From Bathymodiolus brooksi (taxonomy: Eukaryota > Mollusca > Bivalvia > Mytilida > Modiolidae): a stretch of 64,000 nucleotides of DNA. This document shows, piece after piece, positions 13,071 to 25,479 of this stretch. The DNA is taken from positions 36,441,804 to 36,505,803 of the forward strand of contig OY804579.1 of NCBI GenBank assembly GCA_963680875.1, written 5' to 3'. The number at the start of each line of letters is the position of its first letter. Positions within the stretch are counted from its first letter, which is position 1. A model generated the notes under the pieces. That model made no database searches and was not told where the DNA came from. It saw nothing but the letters and a program-made list of their open reading frames with translations. Both the position numbers and the translations under genes were made by a program.

Positions 13071-14084
13071 ACAAGCTTGTGACTAAATGATGACACAACT
13101 TAATTTAGAATGTAATTGTATTACCAATATAATCGTTTAAATTTTGAAATAAAAATCCTTTATGTTAATTTACATTTTAATTTATAATGAAAAAAATATA
13201 GCATGATAAAGTATCCCCGAAGGTTGACTCATATCAAGAGTGACACATCAGTCCTACTATATTGTTTATGTGGTAAGACGCGAGTGTCATTCCGAGTTAT
13301 TTTATATTGTTTTTCCGTATTTACAATTTACATCGACAGTTTTACAACACAATGTGTTTGCTTACTTTTAATAATTAAACAAATATTCCGCATACCCTTC
13401 AACTTTGAGAAATATTGCTGTGAAATGTCACCTTATTGTCCCAAAACCCTCAATACAAGAATAGTTTCAACTGTGATATGCACTTTTGCTAAAATCAGAT
13501 ACTTCAATAAAAAACGTAACAAGAAACAAAATAGGTTAATAAAATTCTATATATTTCCGTTGATTGTCAAAACACACCAGCAAGCCATATTTGATGACAC
13601 TTAAAAGCTTTTGAATATTTTGTAAATGATTAAGAGAAGCGTATTTAAAGTACATACTTTAGCAAACCACATATTGGCTCATTTGAAACAAGCACCTGAT
13701 ATGGGAGGAATAAAAGAAGATTACATTGACAATATTCAACAAAATTAAATTTAATTTTATAACTCTATTCATGGAATGTAAATAGAAGATATAAGGGTGT
13801 ACATGATCATATTAGACAAATATTTACTTGTATAACAGTAATATCTAATTTGATGCGCACGGTGCTGTTTTTTGAATAACCTTAAATCAGATACGCTCAT
13901 GGCCAAAAGATACGGATTACTAAATAGTGAGCGTTAACAGATCAATACGATAAAGCTAAGCCGACCCAGTTACTGGATGTCGACCTGTTTTATTATAGTG
14001 TATGCTCAATAGTAAGACAATCATAGTATATTTATTTACGTTCTGAGTTACGTGTTATGATGACTGTTACGATTTCAGTATAAA
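13071..14084. other. Non-coding, no recognised feature
   Basis: AT-rich. A 133-codon ORF (13203-13604) has no recognisable domain; it is rich in Ile, Lys, Arg and Cys as expected from AT-rich non-coding DNA. Confidence 0.45.
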
Positions 14085-14290
14085 AACAATGTTCAGTCTT
14101 TTCCTCCAGTTGTTTGCAGGAGGGCTCATGTCTTATTTACGTTATTTATGTTTGTTTGTGTATAGTGGTGTCCAACACATATTGTGTTGTGTTTTTGCTT
14201 TGTGTGTCTTCGTCTTGTATTTACCTTATGTTGCCAGTTTCTCTGAAAGTATTTTTGATTGTCCCTTTGGTGTTCGCTAGCGTTAATATC
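14085..14290 (+). repeat. Dispersed mussel-type repeat, family B copy
   Basis: The order of motifs ('cgttctgagttacgtgttatgatg', 'catgtcttatttacgttat', 'cgtcttgtatttaccttatg', 'gattgtccctttggtgttcg') is shared with about 60690-60880. Both are non-coding copies of one dispersed family, probably the 3' part of a retroelement. The upstream limit may begin near 14038. Confidence 0.55.
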
Positions 14291-15844
14291 GATTAAGAAG
14301 CAAAACATTATTGGAACAACAACTAACAATCACATTATTATGAACTATATACCAATCTGATATTGTAAATGGAATGCATAGATTGTTCAATTTTCATGCT
14401 GTGACGATTGATTTTTTGTTTTGTTGATTGTTTGACGTCGAAGGAGTTCACTCATGTTCAGAACAAATGTTTCTTATCTTTGTTTCGTACACATGTGTAC
14501 TGAATATCATTTTAGTAACGTCATAGGGATTTTATGCTTATTCTGTTCCGAGATTGAACTGATATATTTCAGCTTTAATCTCTATCAGAAAATATAATAT
14601 GATTATATTTTGTATATGTTGCTCAGCACACATCGTTGTCTTTTGAACATAAATATGCTCCTCACTGCTGTGCAAGGACATTCCAAAAGTGGGTGTCGGC
14701 TCGACTCGTCTCTTAGGCCGAAACATACACGAGTATAGTGTGCTTGAAGAATGTCGCGCACCTTGTCTATAAATAATAACTGTCTGCTCTTGATGGACAA
14801 CAGTTTGTTATAATTAATCTGCATTGACCATTGAAAAATACAATTTGTGATTTTATCAATTTTCGTCTTGTGATAATTAACACATTGATCCTGCATGTGG
14901 ACTTATCCTGACTATTGCTGACTTCAAATATTTGGCTTTCCGATTTTTTTTATTTACTATCAGCTTACCCAATAAAGGTTGGGTTTGTTTTTCACGAAAC
15001 ACGTTTTTTGCACTAAATCATAGATATACATTTTTGTTTTCGGCTCAACTGACCTTAACCATAATACACAAATACATACATATTATTTGTAAAGCTATTA
15101 TCGTCTCTGGAAGAAATTTGGATTGCCTGTCAGACTACTAGAAATTAAAAACAGAAATACTTTTACTATATGTTTTATTTTCAGTTTATTATTTTTCTTA
15201 TTTTGAAATAATTTCCAAATTTAAATACGTTTATTATGTGAGATTAAAATAGGTTAACTTTTCCTGTAATTTCCGAAGCTTTTCCCTCAAGAGTGTAATT
15301 GTGTCGATCATCGATCTCTGTGGTTTGACATATATTGCATTTTTGTTTCGTCACATGACAACTTTAATTTCTCAGTTGCATGCTGTCAACTATTATCCAC
15401 TAAAGTTATTATATAATTTTCTTTTAACTCTGTGTACAAATATCCTGTTAAAGAATTTTTCATATCCGATCACATTTTCTGTTGAAATTGATTATTTAAG
15501 TTTTGCGTCAAACTTTCAGTAAAAGAGTAGAAATAAAAACATCTAAGAATAAAATGGAAAAAAACCAACAAAAAATCACACGGTCGGAAGTTACAAAATC
15601 CAATAGCAAAATGGTAACAATATGCAAGAACGGTGGCCTTAGCACACATATACATGACTCACTTTCCTGGTTTGGTGCAGGCGCTTCAATAAGAGTGGCG
15701 GGGTTAAATTAGTTACATGGTCTTAAACCTCACTTCTTATGGAAACGATGAGGTCACGCAGGTACCTCTATACTGTAACCCAGATTACATCTGATGTATT
15801 TCACAAATATTCAATTATTTTGGCATTAGGAGTGAGTTGAGTAA
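14291..15844. other. Non-coding, no recognised feature
   Basis: Only chance-length ORFs. A short piece at about 15665-15725 ('ggtgcaggcgcttcaataag', 'gcggggttaaattag') has a diverged match at 57855-57895, so it is a relic of a dispersed repeat. Confidence 0.45.
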
Positions 15845-16160
15845 TTGTTGTTTAACGTTAACTCAGCAATTTGTGAGCTGTATCATGGCGAGAACAAGTT
15901 AATTTTCAATGAGATAAAGATAATGTCCGCTTTGTTCACTGAAACAACAGTCCGCGGATAGACATGTCACCCCACTCGGACACATTATTTTGAATCCGAG
16001 CGAACCAGTGTTTGCTCTTTCTCCTTGATGCTTTGTGCTTAGCGGAGAAGCAACAAATACCAATTGGATAGTCTTTGGTTTGACCCGATCGGGGCTCGAA
16101 CCCACGATCTACTGCATTCGAGGTGAGCACACTAACCAATACACCACCGATGCGGTTTTT
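15845..16160 (-). repeat. tRNA-derived SINE (family A), full head and body
   Basis: Read on the minus strand from 16160: a tRNA-like head with an A-box-like 'tggttagtgtgc' and a strong B box 'ggttcgagcccc' (both needed for RNA polymerase III), then a body containing 'ccgcggactgttgtttcagtg', then a tail 'gttaacgttaaacaacaatt'. The tail core 'gttaaac' is shared with the family B SINEs. A truncated body and tail copy without the head is at 30085-30285. Confidence 0.75.
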
Positions 16161-16429
16161 TTTTGGCGTTGGATATTTTGAAAAATCCAGAATATGTATA
16201 AGAGAGATAATAATGTACTTTTACACCATAAGTTTACCATATGCAATTTTCATTGAGGAACACAATACAAGTTTCAGTTATATCGTCATTATTTGCTATA
16301 TATGTTTTGACAGCTGTTCTGTTAATAAACCCTACTGAAACCCACATAGTATGACAACATCTGTAAGTACAGTTTAAAATACAATATATATATATATACA
16401 TAGCAATAAATAAATGTTATAGAAAACCG
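16161..16429. other. Non-coding with short AT microsatellite
   Basis: Contains a short (AT)n tract near 16384-16397 and no coding or repeat signature beyond that. Confidence 0.4.
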
Positions 16430-16625
16430 AAATGGAAATCAAGAATGGACATTCAAGTGACACTGTCAACATTGAGCACACAAGACACAGGACGAACAAC
16501 CAAAAAACAAAAACAATATTAAATACTGAAAACCAAAAGATAAGAGGCATGGACCCTACTAAAATCGTGTGTTAACCCAGGTGCTCTTGAATGGTAAGCA
16601 GCTAAATGAGGATATACACCAAGAA
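16430..16625. repeat. Dispersed mussel-type repeat
   Basis: Contains 'acaggacgaacaaccaaaa' and 'gaggcatggaccctacta', phrases I associate with a dispersed bivalve repeat. No coding potential; the limits are approximate. Confidence 0.35.
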
Positions 16626-17085
16626 ATAAAAATCAGTTTTAAAATTCATTTATTTCAAACCATAAGCAAACATTACAACATGTCTCACCCCAAAACGTCA
16701 CAATTAACGCATGCACTGAATATATAAAAAATAAAATTATATTAAGTATTAAAAACCGTCAAAGCGTGAATTTTATTTTTTTAAAACAACTTCATACTAG
16801 TAAATTAAAATATTAATCTGGGAAAACATATAGTACAACCTTTGTTTTGTTGTTGAGTGCAACGTTAATGAAATATTGATACGGTAGGCATATGTATTGT
16901 CTATATATGATGTCAACCATAATTATCAAAGCTGAAAAGTTTAAAGTTTACACATCTAAATTGGCAAAATCTTTGAAATATCTTATTCGTAAAGGCTATG
17001 ACTCTGCTATTGTACTGTCCATGTTTCTGTTGTCATTCATTTCTGTGCAGGATTTGTTTGGCCTGTTTATATATGTATTGACGTT
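16626..17085. other. Non-coding, no recognised feature
   Basis: AT-rich; only chance ORFs (e.g. 16892-17116) with no recognised motif. Confidence 0.4.
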
Positions 17086-17215
17086 GGTGATCCAGTTATC
17101 AATAGGGGAGGGTTGAGATTCTATTGACCAGTGTAACCCCGCCACATTTTTGTGCCTGTCCCAAGCCAGAACCTGGACTTTCCACGTAACATGTCGTGGT
17201 ATTTTTGTGTTCAGT
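17086..17215. repeat. Dispersed mussel-type repeat fragment
   Basis: Contains 'tgtaaccccgccacattttt' and 'caagccagaacctggac'. It reads as the opposite orientation of the repeat whose pieces lie at 15665-15725 and 57855-57895 (cf. 'ggcggggttaaattag'). Confidence 0.4.
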
Positions 17216-18840
17216 TAAGATGAGATGCGATTGTTTGCTTTGCTAATATAGGTGGAATTGATGATCATCACTGTTTAAACTTTCTTTTCATAATTATGTA
17301 ACGTCTCTGTATGATGTTACCCGATTTATACCACGGACATAACTATCTAACGTCCCTGAAAGGTAATGATGTAATATCGTAAGGATGTTATGATTGTGTC
17401 TCGACTTTATCATGTACCATAATACGTTTTAAATGTTTGTCTAACTTAATAATCATTGTGTTCATTCTGTGTTTATTCTAGATGTTATTTTTTCTATTGA
17501 ATTCAAGGCTAAACTGCTATATATATAATCGATCTCTGAAGCTTTCCATACAATAACCAGTCTAGGCGCCATACATGTAGCTCTCTTCAAAACACTTGGA
17601 TTTATCTTTTCAATGAAATATGCTGATTTAATAAAAAATAATAAAACTTCCAAATCAACATTCACGAACTGGTAATATGGTAACGATGCAACTTCTAATA
17701 GAATAATATTATTTGATTTTATTCAGTAAAATCATTTATCTCTCAAGACTGCAAAAACAAGACATTACTTATATGTTATACCATTCACTACAGATTTCTT
17801 ATATTGATATTGACATCTTTTGAATCGGTCTATAATTTATTTTATATAATCATGATGAATGATTCTCTTGCTGTAATTTTATGTATCCAGAAAATCAAAA
17901 GAAGTTCGTTTCTTTTACATCTTGAAATCAAATAAAACACAACACATTTTTTTGCTCTAAATATCGGAAATATAAAATTGTAGATAAAATCTTATTAAAA
18001 GGATCGTTGGCCATGGGTCCTTCAACGCAAAGGTTACTTTGTAAAATCGAATATTAAAATTATTCTGTAATAACTTCAGTAAGAAGTGTCGAAAATGCAT
18101 AAAACATAGAGCACGATATATGTAGGATATATTTGGTATGTGGTTTCAATGTGACATGTGGTATTTGAGCTGAAGATATTAAACTAGACACATTTTAAGT
18201 AACACAAGGATCACTGTGAAATTGGAGAAAGTAAAAGTTTTTTTTTTATTACTTGGACTACAGATCTGCTGACAATTTGTTCAGATGTTTGTTTACTTTA
18301 CTACTCTTCTATATTTGATAATGTTTGGCTAGAGAGAAAAAAATTGATAAGGAAAAATTAGAGGAAAATGAGTGAATTGTGGTTTGATTTTTAGCAAAAC
18401 ACTTCCCATTATTCGGAACTGCAGCCAATTTTGTATCATTTTGTTCTATCCAAGTAATTAAAAAAGACCTCAAATACTACTACAGTTGCTTACAAAATTT
18501 AGCTATGGAAAAGTAAAGTAACTTTTTGGTATATCATGTAAAGGGGGAATGAATAACTTCCATTATATTGTAATGCAATCATAGTTAAAACTTATGATTG
18601 GTGTGAAATCCTCATTTTTCCTGTTAATAAAAAAAAAAAAAAGTGTGATTGCAATCCTCGTTTTTCCTGATATAAAATAAACAAAATAAAATAAAATAAA
18701 AAAACAAAACAAAAAACAGAAACAAAACAAATAACAGAAACAAAACCCATCAAGGTAAAATTGTACACTTACATGACAAAACTGGTTTCCCAATTCGCTA
18801 TCACCCAGAAACCAAAGATGCAAGTAAATTCCAACATAAA
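17216..18840. other. Non-coding with poly(A)-type low complexity
   Basis: AT-rich. A short partial duplication ('aaatcctcatttttcctg' near 18607 and 'caatcctcgtttttcctg' near 18653) flanks an A-rich tract, followed by (A)nC low-complexity sequence to about 18745. Confidence 0.45.
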
Positions 18841-18849
18841 TTGAAAAAA

Positions 18850-19445
18850 AAATTATTCACAAAATATACTTACATGCACATCTAGCTTCAATCTAATCTT
18901 TCATTCATATGATAATATGTGGCAACTAAAAATTCAGAATATTCTAGGTTCAAAGGGGAATAGATTTCTGGCAGGAATCGCCGTAAAATCGAAAATTCTT
19001 CATTATCGAATTGACCTACATGTAGATATTCATAAGATACACTTACATGCTACACATCTGACCTTTCGCTCACAAGTTATTATCTGGAAACTAAAATTTT
19101 ATAAATACAAAAAGGGGCATAACTCTGGTAAGCATTGCAAAATAAATCGTCATTATCGAAATTGACCTAGATATTAGTAAGATACACTTGCATACCAAAC
19201 CTAGCTTCAATCCGACTTTTCGTTCTCAGGTTATCATCCGGAATCTAATAATTTAGTAATCTGGAAGTATAAAAAGGGCATAACTCTGGTAAGAATTGTC
19301 AAAAAATCGTCATTTTCGAACTTGATCTAGATATTTATATTCATACATGTCACACCTAGCTTCAATCCGATTTATATTCGCAAGTTATCATCCGGAAACC
19401 AATTGTATTCACCCATTGCAATATTCCCCTTCGACGAAGCGTCGG
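18850..19445. repeat. Degenerate ~158-bp tandem repeat, about 3 units
   Basis: The motif 'gggcataactctggtaag' occurs near 19118 and 19275 and 'cattatcgaa/cattttcgaa' near 18997, 19152 and 19310, giving a period of about 157-160 bp. Each unit also carries 'cctagcttcaatccga'-like and 'ttatcatccggaaac'-like blocks. The period and bivalve context recall the ancient BIV160 satellite, but I cannot verify that identity from memory. A 'ccttcgacgaagcgtcgg' block follows at about 19430. Confidence 0.7.
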
Positions 19446-19584
19446 GGGGACAATTGAATAGTGTGTGGGTTAGTGTTATGGTGTGTACTGTCACTTTTCA
19501 ACAATATTTCAGTTATTTTCAGTACCCGGTTAAAAAAACACCGAGTTGCTACAAGTCACTGACAAACTTTATCGCACAACGTTG

Positions 19585-19695
19585 TATCAAGTAAACATGA
19601 GCGGGATACGAACTCACAATGTTAGTGATGATAGGCATACTAGGTAGTTGTAAATTCAACTACCATGCGATCACGACCACGACCCGGTAAAGATG
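19585..19695 (-). repeat. tRNA-derived SINE head (family B)
   Basis: Reverse complement of the head of the SINE at 47528: matching blocks are 'cgtgatcgcatggtagttg' (minus strand), the paired 'aactacc' arm, and the B-box-like 'tgagttcgtatcccgctcat'. Only the head is recognisable. Confidence 0.65.
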
Positions 19696-20565
19696 CGACT
19701 AATAATTTACAATGGCAGAATATGATAATAACATTTTTATCTAAATATATAGGATATTTGTGTCTTTAACTTGCAGACAATTTCGATATATTTGACAAAA
19801 ATGGTAGCTGGTTGTTTCACCCATTCAGAATAGGCGGCGATTCCTCGCTTTGTGTAGTTTTTTTTTATGATATCTCAAAAAAGTACTGCGTTTCAATTTA
19901 GTGATCAGTATATTTTCTATACAGAGTAAATGCTAGAAATGAAACATGGTTAGAATTCTTTCCACAATACCAGTAATTGAATATTCAACTAAAAGCAAAA
20001 GATTATTGCTGTTTTAATTTACCAAATTGAATTGTTGCTCTCTTATGTAGATTCTGTACCATGTCAACTGTCGATGTCCATTAAAATTGCTACGAATAGA
20101 CTGGCTTTAGACATTTAATTTAAAGAGAGAATCAACAACAAAAAGAAACATTATATAGAAGTGCAATCAGAACGTAGACAGTCACGTTTCTATATCTTGT
20201 ACTTTTCTTCTCTTAAAGACTTCCATTTATCAAGCATTATAGCAAAGCAAAAGTGTGGAAATATGAGAAACCGAACACAATTAATTCAGAAATCAGGTAC
20301 ATTTGTAATAACCAAAGTTGCCGACGACAAAAGGTTAAGTATATATCAAGTAAACATGCACATTTCAGGCATAACATGACGAGTTTCTTGAAAAACCTTC
20401 ACCACTAATCAATCGTATTAAGGACAAGATATCAATCCGACATAAAGTAGGTGTCTCATTCAGTGACATACACCATATAATTCTCAAATAATTCTATGTA
20501 CATTTACATGTAATAAGTAAGCTATAAAACAGTATGACTGTGTAACAGTACACGAGAAAACAACG
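19696..20565. other. Non-coding, no recognised feature
   Basis: AT-rich sequence with only chance-length ORFs, no repeat and no RNA signature that I recognise. Confidence 0.4.
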
Positions 20566-20569
20566 ATTT

Positions 20570-20885
20570 ACTTCATGTGTGACAAATGTTATATGGGAAA
20601 AAAGCAACGCACCAATAAATGTGACAGCTACGTTGCAGGAAGAAGCAACGCAACAGATCACGCTTAAATTGTGATACAGGAAGACACAACGTTACATTAC
20701 GCGTGACAAGTGTGATACAGTAAGAAACAACGCTACAGTATGCGTGAAAAGAGTGGTACAGAACGATACAACTTACTATGCACATGACAAAGTGTGGTAT
20801 AGGACGACACAACTTACAAAGCACATGACACGTGTGATACATGGCGAAACAACGCTGCAGTACGCGTGACAAGTTAAGGGTGAAA
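20570..20885. repeat. Degenerate ~41-bp tandem repeat, 7-8 copies
   Basis: Units resemble 'gcgtgacaagtgtgatacag' followed by 'taagaaacaacgctacagta'. Variants (gcacatgacacgtgtgatac, gaaacaacgctgcagtacgc) show heavy divergence. A minus-strand ORF across it (20573-20947) is only a by-product. Confidence 0.7.
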
Positions 20886-21715
20886 GCAAAATCATCACAT
20901 AATAAATAAAGCACTATACTATGAATATGATTATACACTATTAACAATAATGTTTGCTATATTGGCAATGGTTCTATATTTACAATTGTTATTATTGGTA
21001 ACTTTTCAACTTCAAAATTACATTTCCATTACTACATAGTTTTCATTCAAATCTCATAGTTCATTGCATTCTTTGCGTTCAAAACTCCAGGGAGTTAAAA
21101 GGGAGATTACAGAGAAATTACAAAAAAGATGATGAAAATAGTATTCCTCATAATTAACAAATACTTTCTTCTTTCATGCAGTCATACAATGTTTTCTTAA
21201 AATTCATAACCTGTTACTGTGTATAATAATGAAAAGTACACAGGGACTTTGAATCGTTATGTACTATGAACATACATGTTTACATTATTGTACGGAGAAA
21301 TTCAAATTAGAATTGTCATTAAAGACACGTGAAGCATTAAATTTAAATTGTTGACTATTGATTAAATTAAACCCGAAACCCCTCAATTGTATGGCTCGTT
21401 TTGGTTTACAGTCGTTTAACATCTTATACAGATCTACAAATATTTGCACATTACAGAACACGTTATGCTGCCAGGTCTATTATAAACTTGATAAAGTTTA
21501 AATAAACTAGGTAAAGTTTGAATCAACTTGATAAAGGTTTGTGAAAGAACATTAAGTGTAATAAAACCGTAGATATCTAATTTAGCGAGCACGACGTGTT
21601 TCATGAATAAACTTCATCATGTACGACCATAATCAAAAGATTGGAACCAAAGTCCATTAATTCAAGTAAGTAAAAACTAAAGGTTCTAAACATGACAATC
21701 AAAACCGGAAAGGAT
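20886..21715. other. Non-coding, no recognised feature
   Basis: AT-rich; a small irregular repeat of 'aacttgataaagttt' around 21486-21540 is the only structure seen. Confidence 0.4.
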
Positions 21716-22820
21716 GTCATATCCCTGTGGGAGATTGACTGTAGTTAGGCTGAGTTTGGTGTACAGTCCGTATGTGTTGCGTCATATCCCTGTGGGAGAT
21801 TGACTGTAGTTAGGCTGAGTTTGGTGTACAGTCCGTATGTGTTGCGTCATATCCCTGTGGGAGATTGACTGTAGTTAGGCTGAGTTTGGTGTACAGTCCG
21901 TATGTGTTGCGTCATATCCCTGTGGGAGATTGACTGTAGTTAGGCTGAGTTTGGTGTACAGTCCGTATGTGTTGCGTCATATCCCTGTGGGAGATTGACT
22001 GTAGTTAGGCTGAGTTTGGTGTACAGTCCGTATGTGTTGCGTCATATCCCTGTGGGAGATTGACTGTAGTTAGGCTGAGTTTGGTGTACAGTCCGTATGT
22101 GTTGCGTCATATCCCTGTGGGAGATTGACTGTAGTTAGGCTGAGTTTGGTGTACAGTCCGTATGTGTTGCGTCATATCCCTGTGGGAGATTGACTGTAGT
22201 TAGGCTGAGTTTGGTGTACAGTCCGTATGTGTTGCGTCATATCCCTGTGGGAGATTGACTGTAGTTAGGCTGAGTTTGGTGTACAGTCCGTATGTGTTGC
22301 GTCATATCCCTGTGGGAGATTGACTGTAGTTAGGCTGAGTTTGGTGTACAGTCCGTATGTGTTGCGTCATATCCCTGTGGGAGATTGACTGTAGTTAGGC
22401 TGAGTTTGGTGTACAGTCCGTATGTGTTGCGTCATATCCCTGTAGGAGATTGACTGTAGTTAGGCTGAGTTTGGTGTACAGTCCGTATGTGTTGCGTCAT
22501 ATCCCTGTGGGAGATTGACTGTAGTTAGGCTGAGTTTGGTGTACAGTCCGTATGTGTTGCGTCATATCCCTGTAGGAGATTGACTGTAGTTAGGCTGAGT
22601 TTGGTGTACAGTCCGTATGTGTTGCGTCATATCCCTGTGGGAGATTGACTGTAGTTAGGCTGAGTTTGGTGTACAGTCCGTATGTGTTGCGTCATATCCC
22701 TGTGGGAGATTGACTGTAGTTAGGCTGAGTTTGGTGTACAGTCCGTATGTGTTGCGTCATATCCCTGTAGGAGATTGACTGTAGTTAGGCTGAGTTTGGT
22801 GTACAGTCCGTATGTGTTGC
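21716..22820. repeat. 65-bp tandem array, exactly 17 near-identical copies
   Basis: Unit of 65 bp: 'gtcatatccctgtgggagat', 'tgactgtagttaggctgagt', 'ttggtgtacagtccgtatgt', 'gttgc'. The array length of 1105 bp equals 17 x 65 with no indel. The only differences I see are G-to-A changes ('tgtaggag') in the units starting at about 22431, 22561 and 22756. Such uniformity points to very recent expansion or to collapsed or duplicated assembly. Each unit has stops, so it is not coding. Confidence 0.96.
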
Positions 22821-23724
22821 TAATGGTTTTTAGTTTTCTTTGTTGTGTTTTTTGTTGTTGCTTTTTTTGTCAATTCGTGATTGTTCTCTCGGTTTTCTCT
22901 CACTTGCTTTTATATTATCAAGTAAATTAAATGCTATATTTGTGATTCTATAGTTTGATGTGGCATACTGTCTAATAACCAGACAGAAATATGTCGGAAA
23001 GAAAAACGATTTACATTTATCAAATGGCATCTAGACAAAGAATAATTTTTAAATCCCACTTCGACAGTGAATATTAGCAGTTGTCGTTAATAATGAAACC
23101 AAAGGAAGCATAATGTCATCCTAACGTATCGAATAATATACAATCTAAAAGGAAGTGTTATCTTTCACTCGTACTTGACAGCTCTATATTGAGATAGAAT
23201 AGATAATTAGATATATACGTAACATATGGTATTGACAATTACCAAAGAAAGAAACTAAATTACATACAAGTTATAAGATAATGACTATCTGAGATCATAA
23301 AGCAAACAGAAAAATAAATGAGATGTTATAGAAATATAGTATATCAGTGATGACGATGATCACAAATCATCTATATGAATATACGTACTGTAGTACGATA
23401 GTCAGACAAGGTTAACTTGAACATTTGTACTTGTATTGATTTGTCCATAAGGAAGTTAAAATGAACTACAAATGTATTAATTATATCAAAAGTCTATGCA
23501 AAATGAAAATCAGATTGATTTGGATACCAGTTTTGCTATGAAGTTTCAAGGGAGATAAATCCATTAACCTTTCTTTCTTGGAGATAAATGTGAATGCGAT
23601 TTTTGTAAAAGCTATCATTCGCAATTAATTCCATGCAACATGTCAGCATTATCTGTTTATGTATAGTAAGTAGTACCTATGCGTTAGAATAGATACATGT
23701 GAATGTACACGAGTCATCTGTCAA
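22821..23724. other. Non-coding, no recognised feature
   Basis: AT-rich sequence without recognisable coding, RNA or repeat signals. Confidence 0.4.
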
Positions 23725-23945
23725 ATAAGGGTAATAACAAAATTACCGAACTCCGAACAATCTTCCAAAGGGAAAGTCAAAACTCATAAGTATATAAACA
23801 GACAAAGTCAGTCAACAACCGGAAAACTGAAAACCGTAATGACCCTGACTTGGTACGGGCATTTCTAAAGAAATGGTGGGTTGAATCAGATTTTAAAGCG
23901 CCAAACCTCCCGCTTTCATTACGGTTCAAAGGTTCCGGCTGTCAC
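23725..23945. repeat. Dispersed mussel-type repeat
   Basis: Carries the ordered phrases 'acaaaattaccgaactccga', 'gggaaagtcaaaactcataa', 'cctgacttggtacgggcat' and 'aatggtgggttgaatcag', which I associate with a very abundant mussel dispersed repeat. Non-coding. Confidence 0.5.
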
Positions 23946-24734
23946 TATAACAGTATTCATAACAATACTGGAACAAAAGATGTAAAATAGTTGTCAAAGC
24001 AGTACCAAATTCAGCGAGGACGGTGGAACATCTATCGTGAACCATCTCCATCAACAACCCAGAGTCACCTGAAGTATTTTAACTACGAAAGTAAATTTCA
24101 AAAACACTTTTACGTCACACATTGATAAAAAATATTTTTGACATTTTTGTTGACATTCTTATCTTTATACATTTTCACTATCTTTATACATCTTTCACAA
24201 TTATATTCAGACATCATGTTTATGCACAGTAGTGCATGCACGTTTACATTTACACATGTCAAAACCTTCCTTCTTATTAAGTGTCATATTGCTGTGTGTC
24301 ACTAAACTGATAGTTTATAACATTTTGTTTCCATATCGACTTTGAGCTCGTATCAGCCGAAACACTAGCAGATAGCTGAAATCGGTCTAAGGATGATACC
24401 CGGACCGATACGGAGAAGGATATGCTATAATATATTATTGATATATTTATCCCTGTATTGGAACAGTTTCCGCGGCCTCGGCTCACAGAGCTGCTCAGCG
24501 CTTTCGAAGGGAGCCGATAGGAGGTGCCTTCTCGATGTGGGATTATCAGCTATACTGATAGTCAGATTCAGAACCAACCATAGTGGGTAGTCTTTTTGGA
24601 GTTCCATCCTTCCAGCACCTTGTAGATTTTGAAGAACAGTAGATGCATTGTGGCCTCTACATAAGACTAAATTGTCCGTACATGATTGTCATGTAAAACC
24701 ATATTCGGTTCGTCTATGCTTTGTTTATTTGTAG
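23946..24734. other. Non-coding, no recognised feature
   Basis: Includes a GC-richer patch at about 24460-24530 with no recognisable gene; overlapping short ORFs on both strands lack known motifs. Confidence 0.4.
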
Positions 24735-25432
24735 GGGGTTTGGGTAGATACAATAACGTAACCCTCAGTCCGCTTTTGCTCCCAGCGAGGGTTACGAATC
24801 GGTCCCATTCAACGTATGGGAGCAGCGCCCGGAGTGATTCACACCGGGCGGGTTTTTGTCCTAATTCCGTTGTAAGTGGTTGGAAAAATTAACGGGGGTG
24901 AAAGATAAATATATTTAGGTAAAGCTTGAGGTGATAAGTAAACGCTGCATCAATCCATGGTAGACTTATATCCATCTGAAAATTTGAATGAATGAAATCT
25001 TCTTTCTGTCCGACATTTTGTTTACAAGTTGCTATTTCACGTGCACTTGCCTCGTTTTGGAGATATCCTTATTTGGATCAATCGTAGTATTTAACATCGT
25101 AGTAAGTTTTTATATTTGGCATTCAGATCCATATATGGATAGGCTCCGCCCATCACGAGAGTATACGTAAGGTGCCATGGCGGACAAGAAACAATTTTCG
25201 AATACTAAATCGATCGTGAAGGTAGAAACAGGTATTGTAACACTTATTTCGTATCGCCATTACTTAAAAATTGTAGGAAATAATAAGTTATGACCAGATA
25301 TGCAAAAAGAAAGTTGAAATATTCAGTTAACGAAAATTTTAATTTGCTCCCATACGTTGAATGGGACCGATTCATAACCCTAACTGGAGCACAAGCGGAA
25401 TGAGGATTACGTTATCGTATCTAGGGGTTTGG
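24735..25432. mobile_element. Short DNA transposon (MITE, MULE-like) with ~79-bp TIRs
   Basis: The sequence 24745-24823 is repeated in inverted orientation at 25346-25423 (both begin 'tagatac' at the outer edge and end at 'cgtatgggagc' inside, roughly 80% alike). Immediately outside lie identical 9-mers 'ggggtttgg' at 24735-24743 and 25424-25432, a plausible target site duplication. Long TIRs with a 9-bp duplication are typical of Mutator-like elements, but no transposase is present, so the family call is inference. Inside the left arm is a GC-rich hairpin (about 24825-24848, 'gcccgg'/'ccgggc'). Confidence 0.72.
25177..25232 (+). other. Exon-like ATG stretch inside the MITE
   Basis: An ATG in good context ('gccatggcgg') at about 25177 opens 18-19 codons ending at 'gaaacag|gtattg', a plausible splice donor at about 25232. 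It lies in the interior of the inverted-repeat element. It may be a captured first exon or promoter, or chance; no homologue is recognised. Confidence 0.2.
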
Positions 25433-25479
25433 ATAGTATTTATGTTATCTATATTTATTCATGAATACTGGTTTCAGAT

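Noticed and set aside
13203..13604. 133-codon ORF after the 63-bp array
   Set aside because: Composition is as expected from AT-rich DNA; no motif, no start context.
21716..22820. CRISPR-like or rRNA-spacer-like array of 65-bp repeats
   Set aside because: No spacers between units, no rRNA sequence nearby; a simple tandem repeat.
24393..24607. Overlapping ORFs on both strands near a GC-richer patch
   Set aside because: No recognised domain in any frame and no splice or promoter signals.
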